A stretch of DNA of 64,000 nucleotides from an uncultured Eggerthellaceae bacterium (GTDB taxonomy: Bacteria; Actinomycetota; Coriobacteriia; Coriobacteriales; Eggerthellaceae): the NCBI GenBank assembly GCA_947565915.1, contig CANOHY010000003.1, positions 11,657 to 75,656 of the forward strand. The letters run 5' to 3'. The number at the start of each line of letters is the position of its first letter. Within the stretch, counting starts at the first letter, position 1. A program made the translations under genes and the position numbers. The notes below the pieces were generated by a model. It did no database searches, had not been told where the DNA came from, and worked only from the letters and a program-made list of their open reading frames with translations. Below are positions 53,006-62,191 of the stretch, piece after piece.

Positions 53006-53725
53006 ATGAGACATCATTACAAAGGTCGCAAGCTGGGCACCAGCCCCTCGCATACCAAGGCGATGAAGCGCTCGCTCACGGCTGCCCTGCTGTACAACGA
53101 CCGCATCAAGACCATCGAATCGCGTGCGAAGGAGATTCGCCCCGAGGTCGACCGCATCATCACGTGGGCCAAGCGCGGCGACATCCATTCCCGCCGTTTG
53201 GCCATCGCTCGTCTTGGTGGCGACAAGGAGCTTGTGCGCGAGGTGTTCGAGAAGGTCGAGCAGGGCATGTTCGCCGACCGCCAGGGCGGCTACACGCGCA
53301 TCATGAAGCTGGGCCCGCGCAAGGGCGATGGCGCTCCCATGGTGATCATGGAGCTTTGCACCGAGCCGGTGGCCAAGAAGGGCGCTAAGGCAGACGCTGC
53401 GCCCAAGAAGGCCAAGAAGGCTGCGCCGAAGAAGGTCGCGGCCAAGGCCGAGGACGTGGAGGAGGTCACCGAGGTGACCGAGACCGAGGCCATCGAGCCC
53501 GAGACGCCCAAGGACGAGGTGCTGGAAGAGGTTGCTGAGGTTCTGGACGAGAAGGAAGCTGCCGAGGACGCGGAGCCTGCAGAGGCCGCCGACGAGGCCG
53601 CTGAGGGCGAGGCTGCCGAAGAGGCCAAGGAAGAAGCCGAGAAGGCCGAGGAAGCTGCTGCCGAGGAAGCCGAGGCTGAGCAGGCCGACACGGCTGATGC
53701 CAAGGAAGAGGAAGCTACCAAGTAG
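53006..53725 (+). CDS. rplQ: 50S ribosomal protein L17 with long acidic C-terminal extension
   Basis: Residues 1 to about 120 are normal L17 (MRHHYKGRKLGTSPSHTKAM, SRAKEIRPEVDRIITWAKRGD, FADRQGGYTRIMKLGPRKGD). About 115 more residues follow: a Lys/Ala-rich stretch (AAPKKAKKAAPKKVAAK), then an almost purely Glu/Ala/Asp tail. L17 is usually 115-200 aa, longer in some actinobacteria with similar tails. The tail should project from the exit-tunnel side of the ribosome. Last gene of the operon; a strong terminator follows. Confidence 0.96.
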   Translation: MRHHYKGRKLGTSPSHTKAMKRSLTAALLYNDRIKTIESRAKEIRPEVDRIITWAKRGDIHSRRLAIARLGGDKELVREVFEKVEQGMFADRQGGYTRIMKLGPRKGDGAPMVIMELCTEPVAKKGAKADAAPKKAKKAAPKKVAAKAEDVEEVTEVTETEAIEPETPKDEVLEEVAEVLDEKEAAEDAEPAEAADEAAEGEAAEEAKEEAEKAEEAAAEEAEAEQADTADAKEEEATK

Positions 53726-53749
53726 CTTTTCCAGCATAGGCGTTGCTGC

Positions 53750-53787
53750 ATGGGAGGATGCTTTGAGGCATCCTCCCATTTTCTTTT
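53750..53787 (+). terminator. Strong terminator of the ribosomal protein operon
   Basis: A perfect 12-bp stem ATGGGAGGATGC/GCATCCTCCCAT with a TTTGAG loop, followed by TTTCTTTT. The first three bases of the stem are also the only in-frame ATG available to the next gene. Confidence 0.85.
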
Positions 53788-55078
53788 ACCTCCCGCTCTC
53801 TATGCTCGTGGAGACAAGGGGGTCAGGGCGAATCGGCATGGCATCATCGCGGGCGCCTCGGGTACGGGCAAGACGGTAACGCTAAAGGTTTTGGCCGAGG
53901 GCTTCTCGAAGGCAGGAGTGCCCGTTTTCATGGCGGACGTGAAGGGTGATGTGACGGGCATTGCCCAAGCAGGCGACGACACCGAGAACATCGCCAAGCG
54001 CGTGGAGAAGTTCGGCATCCAGGATTGGAGGCTGGAAGGCTGCCCCACGCGATTCTGGGACATGCTGGGCGGCGAGGGCATCCCCGTGCGCATTACCATT
54101 TCCGACATGGGGCCTGAGCTGTTGGCTCGCTTGCTGGGGCTGACTGATGTGCAGAAGGGCGTTCTGGACATCGTGTTTCGCGTGACCGACGACCAGGGCA
54201 TGCTGCTGATAGACCTCAAGGACTTGCGTGCCATGCTGAACTACGTGGCCGAGCATGCCAAGGAATACGAAACCACGTACGGCAAGGTGTCGTCGCAGTC
54301 GGTAGGAGCCATTCTGCGATTGCTCATTGCCGTTGAAGACCAAGGGGGCGACATCTTCTTCGGCGAGCCCGACTTGGAGCTTGCCGATTGGATCGCCGTG
54401 GACGGCAACGGACAAGGCTATGTGAACGTGCTGAACGCTGCGAAGCTGATCAACAGCCCGCAGATCTATGCGATGTTCTTGCTGTGGATGCTCTCGGCGC
54501 TCTTCGAGGAGCTGCCCGAAGTTGGCGATGCGGACAAGCCCAAGCTGGTGTTCTTCTTCGACGAGGCGCACTTGCTGTTCAACGGCATGCCCAAGGAGCT
54601 GTTGGACAAGATCGTTCAGGTGGTGAAGCTCATACGCTCGAAGGGCGTGGGCGTGTACTTCATCACGCAATCGCCCAGCGACATACCCGATGCCGTGCTG
54701 GCGCAGCTCTCCAATCGCATCCAGCACGGCCTGCGCGCCTACACTCCGGCCGAGCAGAAGGCCGTGCGCGCTGCGGCGAAGTCGTTTAGAGAGAACCCGG
54801 CATTCGACGCGCAGGAGAAGCTTCAAGAGCTCGGTACGGGAGAGGCGCTGGTGTCGCTTCTGAACGAGGATGGCCAGCCTTGCGTGGTGGAATTCGCGAA
54901 GATCCTGCCGCCGCAATGCCGCATGGCTGCAGCCGACCCCGAGGTGATGGAGGCTGCGATGGCTGCCCAGAAGAAGCAAGAGCAAGCGCAAAAGACACTC
55001 AATTCGGTCATCGGGCAGATAGGCAGGGAAGCATCGCGGCAGATCATTCGCGGTCTGTTCGGCGCGCTGAAGAAATAG
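53750..55078 (+). CDS. HerA-like ATPase of the DUF853 family
   Basis: A 442-aa RecA/FtsK-type ATPase. Walker A GASGTGKT in [37 protein letters not shown], Walker [15 protein letters not shown] and [32 protein letters not shown] match the DUF853 group, thought to be HerA-type DNA translocases of unknown purpose. The only in-frame start is ATG 53750, inside the rplQ terminator stem and without a clear ribosome site. The N terminus is shorter than the usual family length (about 500 aa), so 5' truncation is possible. A short GCAACCA-GCT-TGGTTGC hairpin follows the stop. Confidence 0.8.
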   Translation: MGGCFEASSHFLLPPALYARGDKGVRANRHGIIAGASGTGKTVTLKVLAEGFSKAGVPVFMADVKGDVTGIAQAGDDTENIAKRVEKFGIQDWRLEGCPTRFWDMLGGEGIPVRITISDMGPELLARLLGLTDVQKGVLDIVFRVTDDQGMLLIDLKDLRAMLNYVAEHAKEYETTYGKVSSQSVGAILRLLIAVEDQGGDIFFGEPDLELADWIAVDGNGQGYVNVLNAAKLINSPQIYAMFLLWMLSALFEELPEVGDADKPKLVFFFDEAHLLFNGMPKELLDKIVQVVKLIRSKGVGVYFITQSPSDIPDAVLAQLSNRIQHGLRAYTPAEQKAVRAAAKSFRENPAFDAQEKLQELGTGEALVSLLNEDGQPCVVEFAKILPPQCRMAAADPEVMEAAMAAQKKQEQAQKTLNSVIGQIGREASRQIIRGLFGALKK

Positions 55079-55108
55079 GGCAACCAGCTTGGTTGCTAGC
55101 TTATGGTG

Positions 55109-55170
55109 GCCGATCGAGCTTGATAGCGAGCCTTCGAGTAGCCGATCGAGCTTGCTATTTGGCTTCGAGA
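55109..55170. repeat. 32-bp tandem duplication at the 3' end of the EcfT gene
   Basis: GCCGATCGAGCTTG opens two consecutive degenerate copies (55109-55140 and 55141-55170), each ending in a GGCTTCGAG-like sequence. The second copy covers the last codons and the stop of the EcfT gene. Confidence 0.6.
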
Positions 55171-55820
55171 TTGCGCCCGAGGCCAAAGCAGCGGGCGTCC
55201 ATGGCCTGGGCCATGGCATCCCCATGGCGGAATAGCCCGATGAACGTGGCAGCGAACGCCAAGCCAACGTTTTGTGCACGGCGCTTCAAGGGCGCGGTTT
55301 GGGCGAAGCTGCCACGTGCAAGCTGGGCGTGTCGCACTGCGAGGAATTCCTGAGCGATATAGGGTATGAAACGCAGCGCCAGGGTGAGCACGAAGCCGAT
55401 GCGCTCAACGGGCACGCCCACGTGGCGAAGGGGTGAGAGCATCTGCTTGAGAGCCGTCATGAGCTGAGTGGAGGTGCTGGTGAGGCATACTAAGAAGCTT
55501 GCTTCCACCAACAAGATCATGCGCACGGCTATCATGCCTGCTGCAGAAAGCCCTTCGGGCGTGGGATGGTTCCAAGCACCGAAGGCGAATGCGAAGGCTG
55601 CGAGCATGGCTACGGGCAGAAGCGGTATGAGCAGCCCGCGCCAAGAAAGCTGCGCCGCCACCGCACATGCAATTATCAAGGCCATACCAACGCCCATGGC
55701 AACCCACGAGTTGAGAAGCGAGATGGCAATCGAGAAGGCCAGCAGTGCCAATATCTTGAGCCGTGCATCGATTCGATAGGCAAGCAAATTGCTCGGTATG
55801 GTGGGTTGCAGGAAATCCAT
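55155..55820 (-). CDS. ecfT: ECF transporter transmembrane component (EcfT)
   Basis: About 221 aa, membrane coupling subunit of an energy-coupling factor vitamin or metal importer. Hydrophobic helices in the N-terminal two thirds, then the cytoplasmic coupling helices with two Ala-Arg-Gly-type motifs (HAQLARGSF and AMDARCFG, the latter with Cys for Gly). Start uncertain: ATG 55820 begins MDFLQPTIPSNLLAYRIDARLKI, but ATG 55844 with GGAG close by is possible. No EcfA ATPase or S component lies in the window. Confidence 0.82.
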   Translation of the reverse strand: MDFLQPTIPSNLLAYRIDARLKILALLAFSIAISLLNSWVAMGVGMALIIACAVAAQLSWRGLLIPLLPVAMLAAFAFAFGAWNHPTPEGLSAAGMIAVRMILLVEASFLVCLTSTSTQLMTALKQMLSPLRHVGVPVERIGFVLTLALRFIPYIAQEFLAVRHAQLARGSFAQTAPLKRRAQNVGLAFAATFIGLFRHGDAMAQAMDARCFGLGRNLEAK

Positions 55821-55935
55821 GCGAGCATTGTGCCACAGCTTCATCGTCTCCGAAGCGGAGCCCCTCCATTGGATGGTCGATGTGCGTGAAATCTGCGCCA
55901 TTGCAACAACCAAACATATGTTCTAATATAGCTGC

Positions 55936-56442
55936 ATGAGCAACGAGCGCATCATATTGGGAATCGATCCTGGGCTTGCCCATACGGGCTGGGGCATCGT
56001 GCGCCAAAGCGGCCCACGCATGGCATGCCAAGCGTATGGGTGCGTCACAACCACTACGGCAGTATCCCTCACCGAGCGCTTGGGCAAGATCAACGAGCAG
56101 ATTGCGGCAGTGATCGAGCGGTACCGCCCCACTTGCTTGGGCATCGAGACCATCTGGTTCGGGCAGAACGTGACGGCGGCTTTCGCAACGGGGCAAGCTC
56201 GCGGTGCGGCTCTGGTGGCATGCGCCCAGGCAGGCATTCGGGTTGGCGAGTTCACGCCCAAGCAGATCAAGCTTGCGGTGGTGGGCGAGGGCAGCGCCGA
56301 GAAAGAGCAGGTGCAGTACATGGTGAAACAGCTGCTCGAGCTCGATGAGGTTCCGCGCCCTGATCACGCTTCCGACGCGCTGGCTGCGGCCATCTGCTTC
56401 ATCACTCACGACAGCATCCTTTCGGAAAAGAGGTTGGCATGA
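55936..56442 (+). CDS. ruvC: Holliday junction resolvase RuvC
   Basis: 168 aa, RNase H-fold nuclease that cuts four-way junctions. Catalytic acids are visible in ILGIDPGLAHTGWG, LGIETIWFGQN and DHASDALAAAI. EFTPKQIKLAVVGEGSAEKEQVQ carries the conserved Lys. The segment IETIWF differs from the more common IEEVFF. First gene of ruvCAB; it overlaps ruvA by four bases. Confidence 0.96.
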   Translation: MSNERIILGIDPGLAHTGWGIVRQSGPRMACQAYGCVTTTTAVSLTERLGKINEQIAAVIERYRPTCLGIETIWFGQNVTAAFATGQARGAALVACAQAGIRVGEFTPKQIKLAVVGEGSAEKEQVQYMVKQLLELDEVPRPDHASDALAAAICFITHDSILSEKRLA

Positions 56443-57029
56443 TCGCCTTTCTCGATGGGCAACTGGCAGGCAAGACGCTTTCGAGCGCCCTGATCAGCGT
56501 GGGCGGCGTTGGCTTCGAGGTGGGCATGTCGCAACGCTCGCTAGCCGAGCTTCCGCAGATGGGGGAGCGCGTGACGCTCTATACCTATCTAAGCGTGCGC
56601 GAGGACGACTTGTCGCTGTTCGGTTTCGGATCGCTTGAAGAGCGCGAGCTCTTCGAGAAGCTGATATCCGTAAGCGGCGTGGGCCCGAAGGTGGCGTTGG
56701 CCGCCTTGTCGTCTTACGAGCCAGGCAAGCTGGTGGAGCTCATTGCCTCGCAGGACGTCGCGGCGGTGCAGAAGATCCCTGGCATCGGCAAGAAGACCGC
56801 CTCGCGCATCATCTTGGAGTTGAAGGGCTCGCTTGAGATGGATGGCGAGAGCTTGTTCGGACAGCAGAAGGCTCAAGCGAGCGCAGCTTTGGCCGCAGCT
56901 CAGGAGGCGTTGCTCTCTATGGGCTTCACCTCCGCCGAGGCAAGCGTAGCCTTGAAGGATGCTCCAGAGGATGCCACCGAGGGTGCCTTGCTACAATATG
57001 CGCTGAAGCGCTTGGGTTCGCAGGGATAG
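56439..57029 (+). CDS. ruvA: Holliday junction branch-migration protein RuvA
   Basis: 196 aa. N-terminal OB domain (MIAFLDGQLAGKTLSSALISVGGVGFEV, YTYLSVREDDLSLFGF), a pair of helix-hairpin-helix motifs (LISVSGVGPKVALA and IPGIGKKTASRIILELKG) and the C-terminal RuvB-contact domain. Standard length. Confidence 0.96.
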   Translation: MIAFLDGQLAGKTLSSALISVGGVGFEVGMSQRSLAELPQMGERVTLYTYLSVREDDLSLFGFGSLEERELFEKLISVSGVGPKVALAALSSYEPGKLVELIASQDVAAVQKIPGIGKKTASRIILELKGSLEMDGESLFGQQKAQASAALAAAQEALLSMGFTSAEASVALKDAPEDATEGALLQYALKRLGSQG

Positions 57030-57040
57030 CAGGTTAGGGC

Positions 57041-58138
57041 ATGGCGATGGAGATAGAGGGCATCATGTTCGATGCGGGCGAGCATCTAAGCGGCTCGCTT
57101 GTCGATGCCGGTGTGTGCGATGCCCAGGAGGAAGGCACGCAGCGAACCATGCAGCCGAGCCTCACCGAAGAGGACCTGTCGATCGATCGCAGCTTGCGTC
57201 CCAAGTTCCTCGTCGATTACCTTGGGCAAGAGAAGGTGAAGGATTCGCTTGGAATCATGATCCAGGCGGCCAAGGAGCGTGGCGAAGCAGCCGACCACAT
57301 CCTATTCTCGGGGCCTCCAGGCTTGGGCAAGACCACGCTTGCAACCGTGGTGGCCAACGAGCTCGGGGCGCATATCAAGGTTACGAGCGGCCCAGCCATA
57401 GCTCGCACGGGCGATCTTGCTGCCATCCTCACGAACTTAGAAGAGCACGATGTGCTGTTCATCGATGAGATACATCGCATGAACCGCATGGTGGAAGAGG
57501 TGCTCTATCCTGCCCTCGAAGACTATGTCCTGGACATCGTGGTGGGGAAGGGGCCTGCTGCTCGCTCTATCCGGCTCGATCTTCCGAAGTTCACGCTCAT
57601 CGGAGCCACTACGCGCACGGGGCTTCTGACGGGGCCCTTGCGCGATCGCTTCGGTATGGCGTTTCGGTTGCAATACTACTCGCCGTCCGAGCTTGCCTGC
57701 ATAGTGAAGCGCTCAGCACGCATCTTAGAGGTGAGCATCGACGAAGAGGGTGCCCTGGAGATAGCCCGCCGTTCGCGTGGAACGCCTCGCTTGGCTAATC
57801 GTCTGCTGAAGCGCGTGCGTGACTGGGCGCAGGTGCGCGGCGATGGTGCCATCAACGAGGATATCGCAGCGCAGGCGCTGAGCTTCTTCGAGGTCGATTC
57901 CATGGGGCTCGATGCCATGGACAACCGCATCCTGAAGATGCTCACAGTGCAGTTCGCAGGCAGACCGGTGGGGCTCACTACGCTAGCAAGCGCGCTTTCG
58001 GAAGACCCCGATTCGCTCGAAGACGTGTACGAACCATACCTGATTCAGCAAGGGCTCGTGGTGCGCACGCCCAAGGGACGTCAGGCTACGCAGCGCGCTT
58101 ACGAGCACATGGGCATAGCTGCACCAGAGGGGGTTTAG
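57041..58138 (+). CDS. ruvB: Holliday junction branch-migration helicase RuvB
   Basis: 365 aa AAA+ motor. Walker [10 protein letters not shown], Walker [14 protein letters not shown], sensor 1 [20 protein letters not shown] and sensor 2 [20 protein letters not shown], with the C-terminal winged helix. The start at ATG 57041 adds about 30 residues before the usual RuvB beginning; ATG 57149 ([19 protein letters not shown]) would give the common length. Confidence 0.95.
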   Translation: MAMEIEGIMFDAGEHLSGSLVDAGVCDAQEEGTQRTMQPSLTEEDLSIDRSLRPKFLVDYLGQEKVKDSLGIMIQAAKERGEAADHILFSGPPGLGKTTLATVVANELGAHIKVTSGPAIARTGDLAAILTNLEEHDVLFIDEIHRMNRMVEEVLYPALEDYVLDIVVGKGPAARSIRLDLPKFTLIGATTRTGLLTGPLRDRFGMAFRLQYYSPSELACIVKRSARILEVSIDEEGALEIARRSRGTPRLANRLLKRVRDWAQVRGDGAINEDIAAQALSFFEVDSMGLDAMDNRILKMLTVQFAGRPVGLTTLASALSEDPDSLEDVYEPYLIQQGLVVRTPKGRQATQRAYEHMGIAAPEGV

Positions 58139-58139
58139 C

Positions 58140-58631
58140 ATGTTCGAACGCGATTACCTCATGAACCTGCTCATGCAGTTCTTCCGTGCGCTTCTGCGCG
58201 TGAACGAGGTGCGCAACAAGAAGGACGACCCGAAGCTTGCTTCCGAATTGCTCGAAGGGCAGATTGCCGAGACTCTTGAAATGGACGGAGCAGCGCTTCT
58301 GCAGCTTTCTCCTGATTCCATAGCTCAAGTGATGCGCGTGATGAACATCGACCCTAACGTAACGCAGTTCGTCGCGCGCTCGCTTCTGCTCGACGCGGTT
58401 TACCTTAAGCAAGCAGGCGAAGAGGGTCAGGCGCTCATTCGCGAAGGACAGGCGCATGCCATCGCTTTGGAGTACGGCTTTGATCTGCCCGAGAACGCTG
58501 CGGATTTCGAGGCCATCGTGGAGGGGCTTGAGGAAGCTGCCCTAGAAGGCGGTTTTTCCGATCAGGATGGCGTTGAAGAAGGCGGCATAGAGTCGCTATC
58601 GGATGACGCTTTGGGTGCGAGTCGCCCTTAG
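58140..58631 (+). CDS. Helical protein of the ruv operon (DUF6483-like)
   Basis: A 163-aa protein one base after the ruvB stop. It opens MFERDYLMNLLMQFFRALLRV, followed by several predicted helices in a TPR-like arrangement and an acidic Gly-rich tail. The opening matches small proteins I recall as DUF6483 in Firmicutes; no activity is known. Translational coupling to ruvB is likely. Confidence 0.6.
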   Translation: MFERDYLMNLLMQFFRALLRVNEVRNKKDDPKLASELLEGQIAETLEMDGAALLQLSPDSIAQVMRVMNIDPNVTQFVARSLLLDAVYLKQAGEEGQALIREGQAHAIALEYGFDLPENAADFEAIVEGLEEAALEGGFSDQDGVEEGGIESLSDDALGASRP

Positions 58632-58769
58632 CGGGGCAAGAACTTACACCTCTTTAGAGTGCGCGTTCTGGAAGCTGATAGTTAGTCCATAAAGCTGTCT
58701 GCAAGGTAACCAATTGATAAAAAATCAAAATAAGGAAGCAATCGAGACTTTTTGGAGGAGATATAGCGT

Positions 58770-58871
58770 TATAGTGTTTTTGTGCTCTCGAAGTGAGAGC
58801 GTGCCGCCAAACGCCGCGGCGCATTGCAAAACTCCTCGGCGACAGTTGAGGGGCAAGAAAGAAGGATTGAC
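58770..58871 (+). promoter_or_regulatory. Promoter -10 and leader of the cold-shock gene
   Basis: TATAGT (58770-58775) would start RNA near 58782, giving a 90-nt leader. It begins with a GCTCTC-GAAGT-GAGAGC hairpin (58784-58800), then a GC-rich part around GCCGCGGCGC, and ends in GAAGGA before the ATG. Long structured leaders are usual for cold-shock genes. The remaining upstream gap (58632-58769) is AT-rich with a TTGAT-AAAAA-ATCAA palindrome at 58714-58728. Confidence 0.45.
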
Positions 58872-59075
58872 ATGGCGCAAGGTACTGTAAAGTGGTTCAA
58901 CCCGGAAAAAGGATACGGCTTCATCTCTCAGGAGGGTGGCGAGGACCTGTTCGTGCATTGGTCCGAGATCCAGATGGATGGATACAAGACTCTCGATGAG
59001 GGCGCTGCTGTGGAGTTCGAAGTGACGCAGAGCGACAACGGCAAGCTCCAGGCCAGCAACGTTACGAAGCTTTAA
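58872..59075 (+). CDS. Cold-shock domain protein
   Basis: 67 aa, a single cold-shock OB domain with [15 protein letters not shown] (RNP1), [10 protein letters not shown] (RNP2; the usual FVHFSAI has Phe where Trp stands here) and [20 protein letters not shown] single-stranded RNA/DNA chaperone. Start ATG 58872 with GAAGGA upstream. Monocistronic, closed by a strong terminator. Confidence 0.95.
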   Translation: MAQGTVKWFNPEKGYGFISQEGGEDLFVHWSEIQMDGYKTLDEGAAVEFEVTQSDNGKLQASNVTKL

Positions 59076-59095
59076 GAACGAGCATAGTGCACGAG

Positions 59096-59131
59096 AGGCT
59101 CCCTGCGTTACGATGCGCAGGGAGCCTTTTT
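59096..59131 (+). terminator. Rho-independent terminator after the cold-shock gene
   Basis: A perfect 12-bp stem AGGCTCCCTGCG/CGCAGGGAGCCT with an 8-base loop and a TTTTT tract. Confidence 0.88.
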
Positions 59132-59156
59132 GGTTTACGGGAGGAAAGCGGAATCC

Positions 59157-60542
59157 ATGCTAGAAGTCATCTGCCCAAAATGCGGGACTGCCATCTCACT
59201 TGAGCAATCAGACCTCGATTCCATCGTGCATCAGGTGCGCGACGAGGAGTTCAAGCGCGAGGTGGAAGAGCGCATGAGCATTGCCGAGAAAGAGCGCGAC
59301 GATGCCGTGAAGCTTGCCATCGCCCAAGCGCAAGCTCAGGAAGCCGAGCGTATTTCGAAGCTCGAGGCCGAGCGCATTCAGTTGGAGGCGCAGGCGGCAA
59401 CCGAACTGGAGAAGGTGCGGCTTGCGGGGCAGCAGGAGCTGGCAAGAAGCGAAGCCGAGCTCGAACGCGCGAATGCGCTCAAAGCATCCGAGCTCGAACG
59501 GCTGGCAACCGAGAAGGATGCCGAGATCACGCGCTTGAAGGCGCAAATAGAGGCGCAGGCGAACTCGGCGAAGACCGAGCGAGAGCTCGCGGTGACCAAG
59601 GCAGTCGCGGCAATCGAGAAGGAGCGCGACTCGCTTGCGGCTTCGCTCGACTTGCAGAAGGTAGAAGCAGCGCGCATCGAGGCCACGCTGAAGGAGCAGG
59701 CTGCCGAGCAGCTGAAGGCCAAAGACGACGTGATCGCCTACAAGCAAGAGGAGATAGACCGCATAAAGGACATGCGCGCCAAACTTTCCACCAAGATGAT
59801 TGGCGAATCGCTCGAGCAGCACTGCCAAACCGAATTCGACAAGATTCGCGCCGTGGCCTTCCCGCGCGCCTATTTCGAGAAGGATACCGAGACGGTGGGC
59901 GGCACCAAGGGCGATTTCATCTTCCGCGAGTCAGACGAGATGGGCAACGAGGTCATCTCCATCATGTTCGAGATGAAGAACGAAAGCGACTCCGACTCCG
60001 TGAAGCGCACCAACGAGTCGCATCTGGCCAAACTTGATAAGGACCGCGCCAAGAAGAATTGCGAATATGCCGTGCTGGTATCGTTGCTCGAACCAGAAAG
60101 CGAACTGTACAACCAAGGCATCGTGGACATGTCCCATCGCTTCCCGAAGATGTACGTCATTCGCCCGCAGTTCTTCATCCCGCTGATCAGCTTGCTGCGC
60201 AACGCAGCGCTCGGTTCGCTCGAATACAAGCAAGAGCTTGCCTTGGTGCGCCAGCAGGAGATGGACATCACTACCTTCGAGCAAGACCTCGAGACGTTCA
60301 AGACGGGCTTCTTCAAGAACTTCAACGATGCTTCGCTGCGTTTCGGCGATGCGGTGAGCGCTATCGACAAGGCTATCGCAGACCTGCAGAAAGCTAAGGA
60401 CAAGCTGCTGGTGTCGGAGAAGCACCTGACTGCCGCGAACAACAAGCTGGAGGGCCTGAGCGTGAAGCGGCTCACGCGCAAGAACCCCACCATGAAGGCT
60501 AAGTTCGATGCCTTGCATGAGGGGGAGGAAGACGCCTCCTGA
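59157..60542 (+). CDS. DUF2130 coiled-coil protein with nuclease-like core
   Basis: A 461-aa protein. Start ATG 59157 with GGGAGGAAAG upstream. An N-terminal zinc-knuckle CPKCG is followed by a coiled coil of about 190 residues rich in Ala/Glu/Arg. The DUF2130 domain (about 215-370) opens with MIGESLEQHCQTEFDKIR. GTKGDFIF followed by ISIMFEMKNE has the Asp...Glu-x-Lys arrangement of PD-(D/E)xK nucleases, so a DNA-cutting role is possible. A second coiled coil ends the protein. No restriction or defence partners are adjacent. Confidence 0.8.
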   Translation: MLEVICPKCGTAISLEQSDLDSIVHQVRDEEFKREVEERMSIAEKERDDAVKLAIAQAQAQEAERISKLEAERIQLEAQAATELEKVRLAGQQELARSEAELERANALKASELERLATEKDAEITRLKAQIEAQANSAKTERELAVTKAVAAIEKERDSLAASLDLQKVEAARIEATLKEQAAEQLKAKDDVIAYKQEEIDRIKDMRAKLSTKMIGESLEQHCQTEFDKIRAVAFPRAYFEKDTETVGGTKGDFIFRESDEMGNEVISIMFEMKNESDSDSVKRTNESHLAKLDKDRAKKNCEYAVLVSLLEPESELYNQGIVDMSHRFPKMYVIRPQFFIPLISLLRNAALGSLEYKQELALVRQQEMDITTFEQDLETFKTGFFKNFNDASLRFGDAVSAIDKAIADLQKAKDKLLVSEKHLTAANNKLEGLSVKRLTRKNPTMKAKFDALHEGEEDAS

Positions 60543-60811
60543 CGCGGTTGCGACTCGTTGAGGCCGCCTTCGCACTCATAGCCTCCAGGGCAATTGCATG
60601 TCTCGTCAGGCATGCATCGAAAGAATCGCATCTGTCGCTTGCTATGGACTAGCTCCAGTCCTCTAACATACTCAAAGCCCCCTTTGAGCTTCCATAGCTT
60701 CCCTGTGCCATGCACGCAAGGCACAGGCGCATTGACTCGCACGCTTGCCGCTGATGTTGAAGGCGGCCGCTTGCGCTTGCTCTCGCAGCCGAGAGGGAGT
60801 GGTGTAGGGTC
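60543..60811. other. Intergenic stretch without a recognised gene
   Basis: 269 bp between DUF2130 and the MFS gene. The minus strand can be read as a Cys-containing peptide (with FRCMPDETCNCPGGYEC), but its frame continues antisense into the DUF2130 gene and no ribosome site is seen. It may be a remnant. No terminator or promoter is convincing. Confidence 0.4.
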
Positions 60812-62191
60812 ATGGGAGTTTCGCGCGTTGGAAGAGGGGCATATGTCCTGTTCGCAATCGTAACGTTGGATGTAGGGTTCGGCAATCTGTCGCAGAGCGG
60901 CATGAACACGATGCTTCCCGACGTGATGAGCGCTTTTGGCATAACCATAGAAACAGGTCAATGGATCACGACGGGCTTCATGCTGGTCATGGCAATCTCG
61001 ATGTCTCCGGCGGCTTACCTCTATCACAGGCTCGCCGCGCGCACCTATGTGATTGTGAGCCTGCTGCTGGCGCTTTGCGGATCGGTCTTTGGTCTAGCCG
61101 CCCCCAATTATCTCTGCCTTATGGCGGGGCGCATCCTGCAAGCTATCGGTACGGGGCTGTCCATTCCCTTCATGCAGACCGTTGCCATGGAATTCTTCCC
61201 TCCTGGGCGTCAGGCAACCCTGATGGGCGTGGCTGGCATTGCACTGAGCTTCGTTCCGAATATCGGTCCTGCCGTTGGTGGCATTCTGAACAGCTTCTTT
61301 GGTTGGCGTAGCTTCTTCGCATTGCTGATCGGCGTCTTCGCAGTTTTGCTCGCGTGTTGCGTTGCTCTGGTGCCTGCGCGCCAACCGGTAGAGGCGCAGG
61401 ATCGCTTCGACTTGCCATCTTTCATCTTGTCGTCCATGGGATTCGGCGGAATCCTCATGTGCCTCTCCCAGATAGGCTATCAAGGGCTTTCAAGCGCGGT
61501 CGTGCTTGTATCCTTGCTAGTTGGGCTGGTTTCGCTCGTTGCGTTCTTCCGTCGACAGAAGCATCTTGCAAACCCTTTCATGGACTTGCGCGTATTCGAA
61601 TCGGGGCGATTTTGCACAGGCTTGGTGGCATCATGCCTCCTGTTCGCATGCTATATGGGAGCCGTGCTGGTGATTCCCCTCTATATCCAGGATGTGCTCG
61701 GTGGCAGCTCGCTCGATTCCGCCTTCGTGCTGATGCCCTCTATGCTTGCAGCGCTTGTGGTCAATCCGCTTGCTGGTTGGCTTGCAGACAAAACGAGCTA
61801 TCGCGTTGTCCTTGTTGCATTCGGCGCGTTGTTGGTAGTGGGCTCTGCTGGTTGTGCGTTGTTGGGAACTGGTGCCGATTTGCCGTGCCTGGCGGCTTTC
61901 CAAACGCTTCGCATTATTGGCGTATCAGGCCTCACGGGACCACTCACCACCTATGCGCTCTCGGGGCTTTCGCGCAAGCTTTCACCAAGCGGCAGCTCTG
62001 CGTTGGCTATTCTGCGTCAGATGGCGGGAACCTTTGGGACGGCTTCGATGGTGCTTTGCGTGGCATTCTTCTCTGGGCCTGCGCTTACCGGGGCTGTGTT
62101 AGCCAGTTTCCCTTATCAGGCAGCGCTCGTCTTCTCATGCGCTATGGGCGCATTGTGCCTTGCCACGATTATCGCAAAGGTACGCAGCTAG
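60812..62191 (+). CDS. MFS drug-resistance-type transporter (DHA2/EmrB-QacA group)
   Basis: A 459-aa carrier with about 13-14 predicted helices. Typical marks are NTMLPDVMSAFGITIETGQWITTGFML in helix 1-2, GRILQAIGTGLSIPFMQTVAMEFFPPGRQATLMG (motif C region) and the WLADKTSYR loop. The group exports drugs, dyes or metabolites by proton antiport; substrate unknown. No regulator gene is attached. Confidence 0.85.
   Translation: MGVSRVGRGAYVLFAIVTLDVGFGNLSQSGMNTMLPDVMSAFGITIETGQWITTGFMLVMAISMSPAAYLYHRLAARTYVIVSLLLALCGSVFGLAAPNYLCLMAGRILQAIGTGLSIPFMQTVAMEFFPPGRQATLMGVAGIALSFVPNIGPAVGGILNSFFGWRSFFALLIGVFAVLLACCVALVPARQPVEAQDRFDLPSFILSSMGFGGILMCLSQIGYQGLSSAVVLVSLLVGLVSLVAFFRRQKHLANPFMDLRVFESGRFCTGLVASCLLFACYMGAVLVIPLYIQDVLGGSSLDSAFVLMPSMLAALVVNPLAGWLADKTSYRVVLVAFGALLVVGSAGCALLGTGADLPCLAAFQTLRIIGVSGLTGPLTTYALSGLSRKLSPSGSSALAILRQMAGTFGTASMVLCVAFFSGPALTGAVLASFPYQAALVFSCAMGALCLATIIAKVRS

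Noticed and set aside
52010..53779. 589-codon minus-strand frame over rpoA and rplQ
   Set aside because: Crosses two ribosomal-operon genes on the other strand; Leu/Gly low-complexity shadow of the L17 acidic tail.
60543..60811. Cys-rich antisense peptide between DUF2130 and the MFS gene
   Set aside because: The frame is continuous with antisense DUF2130 sequence and lacks a start with a ribosome site.
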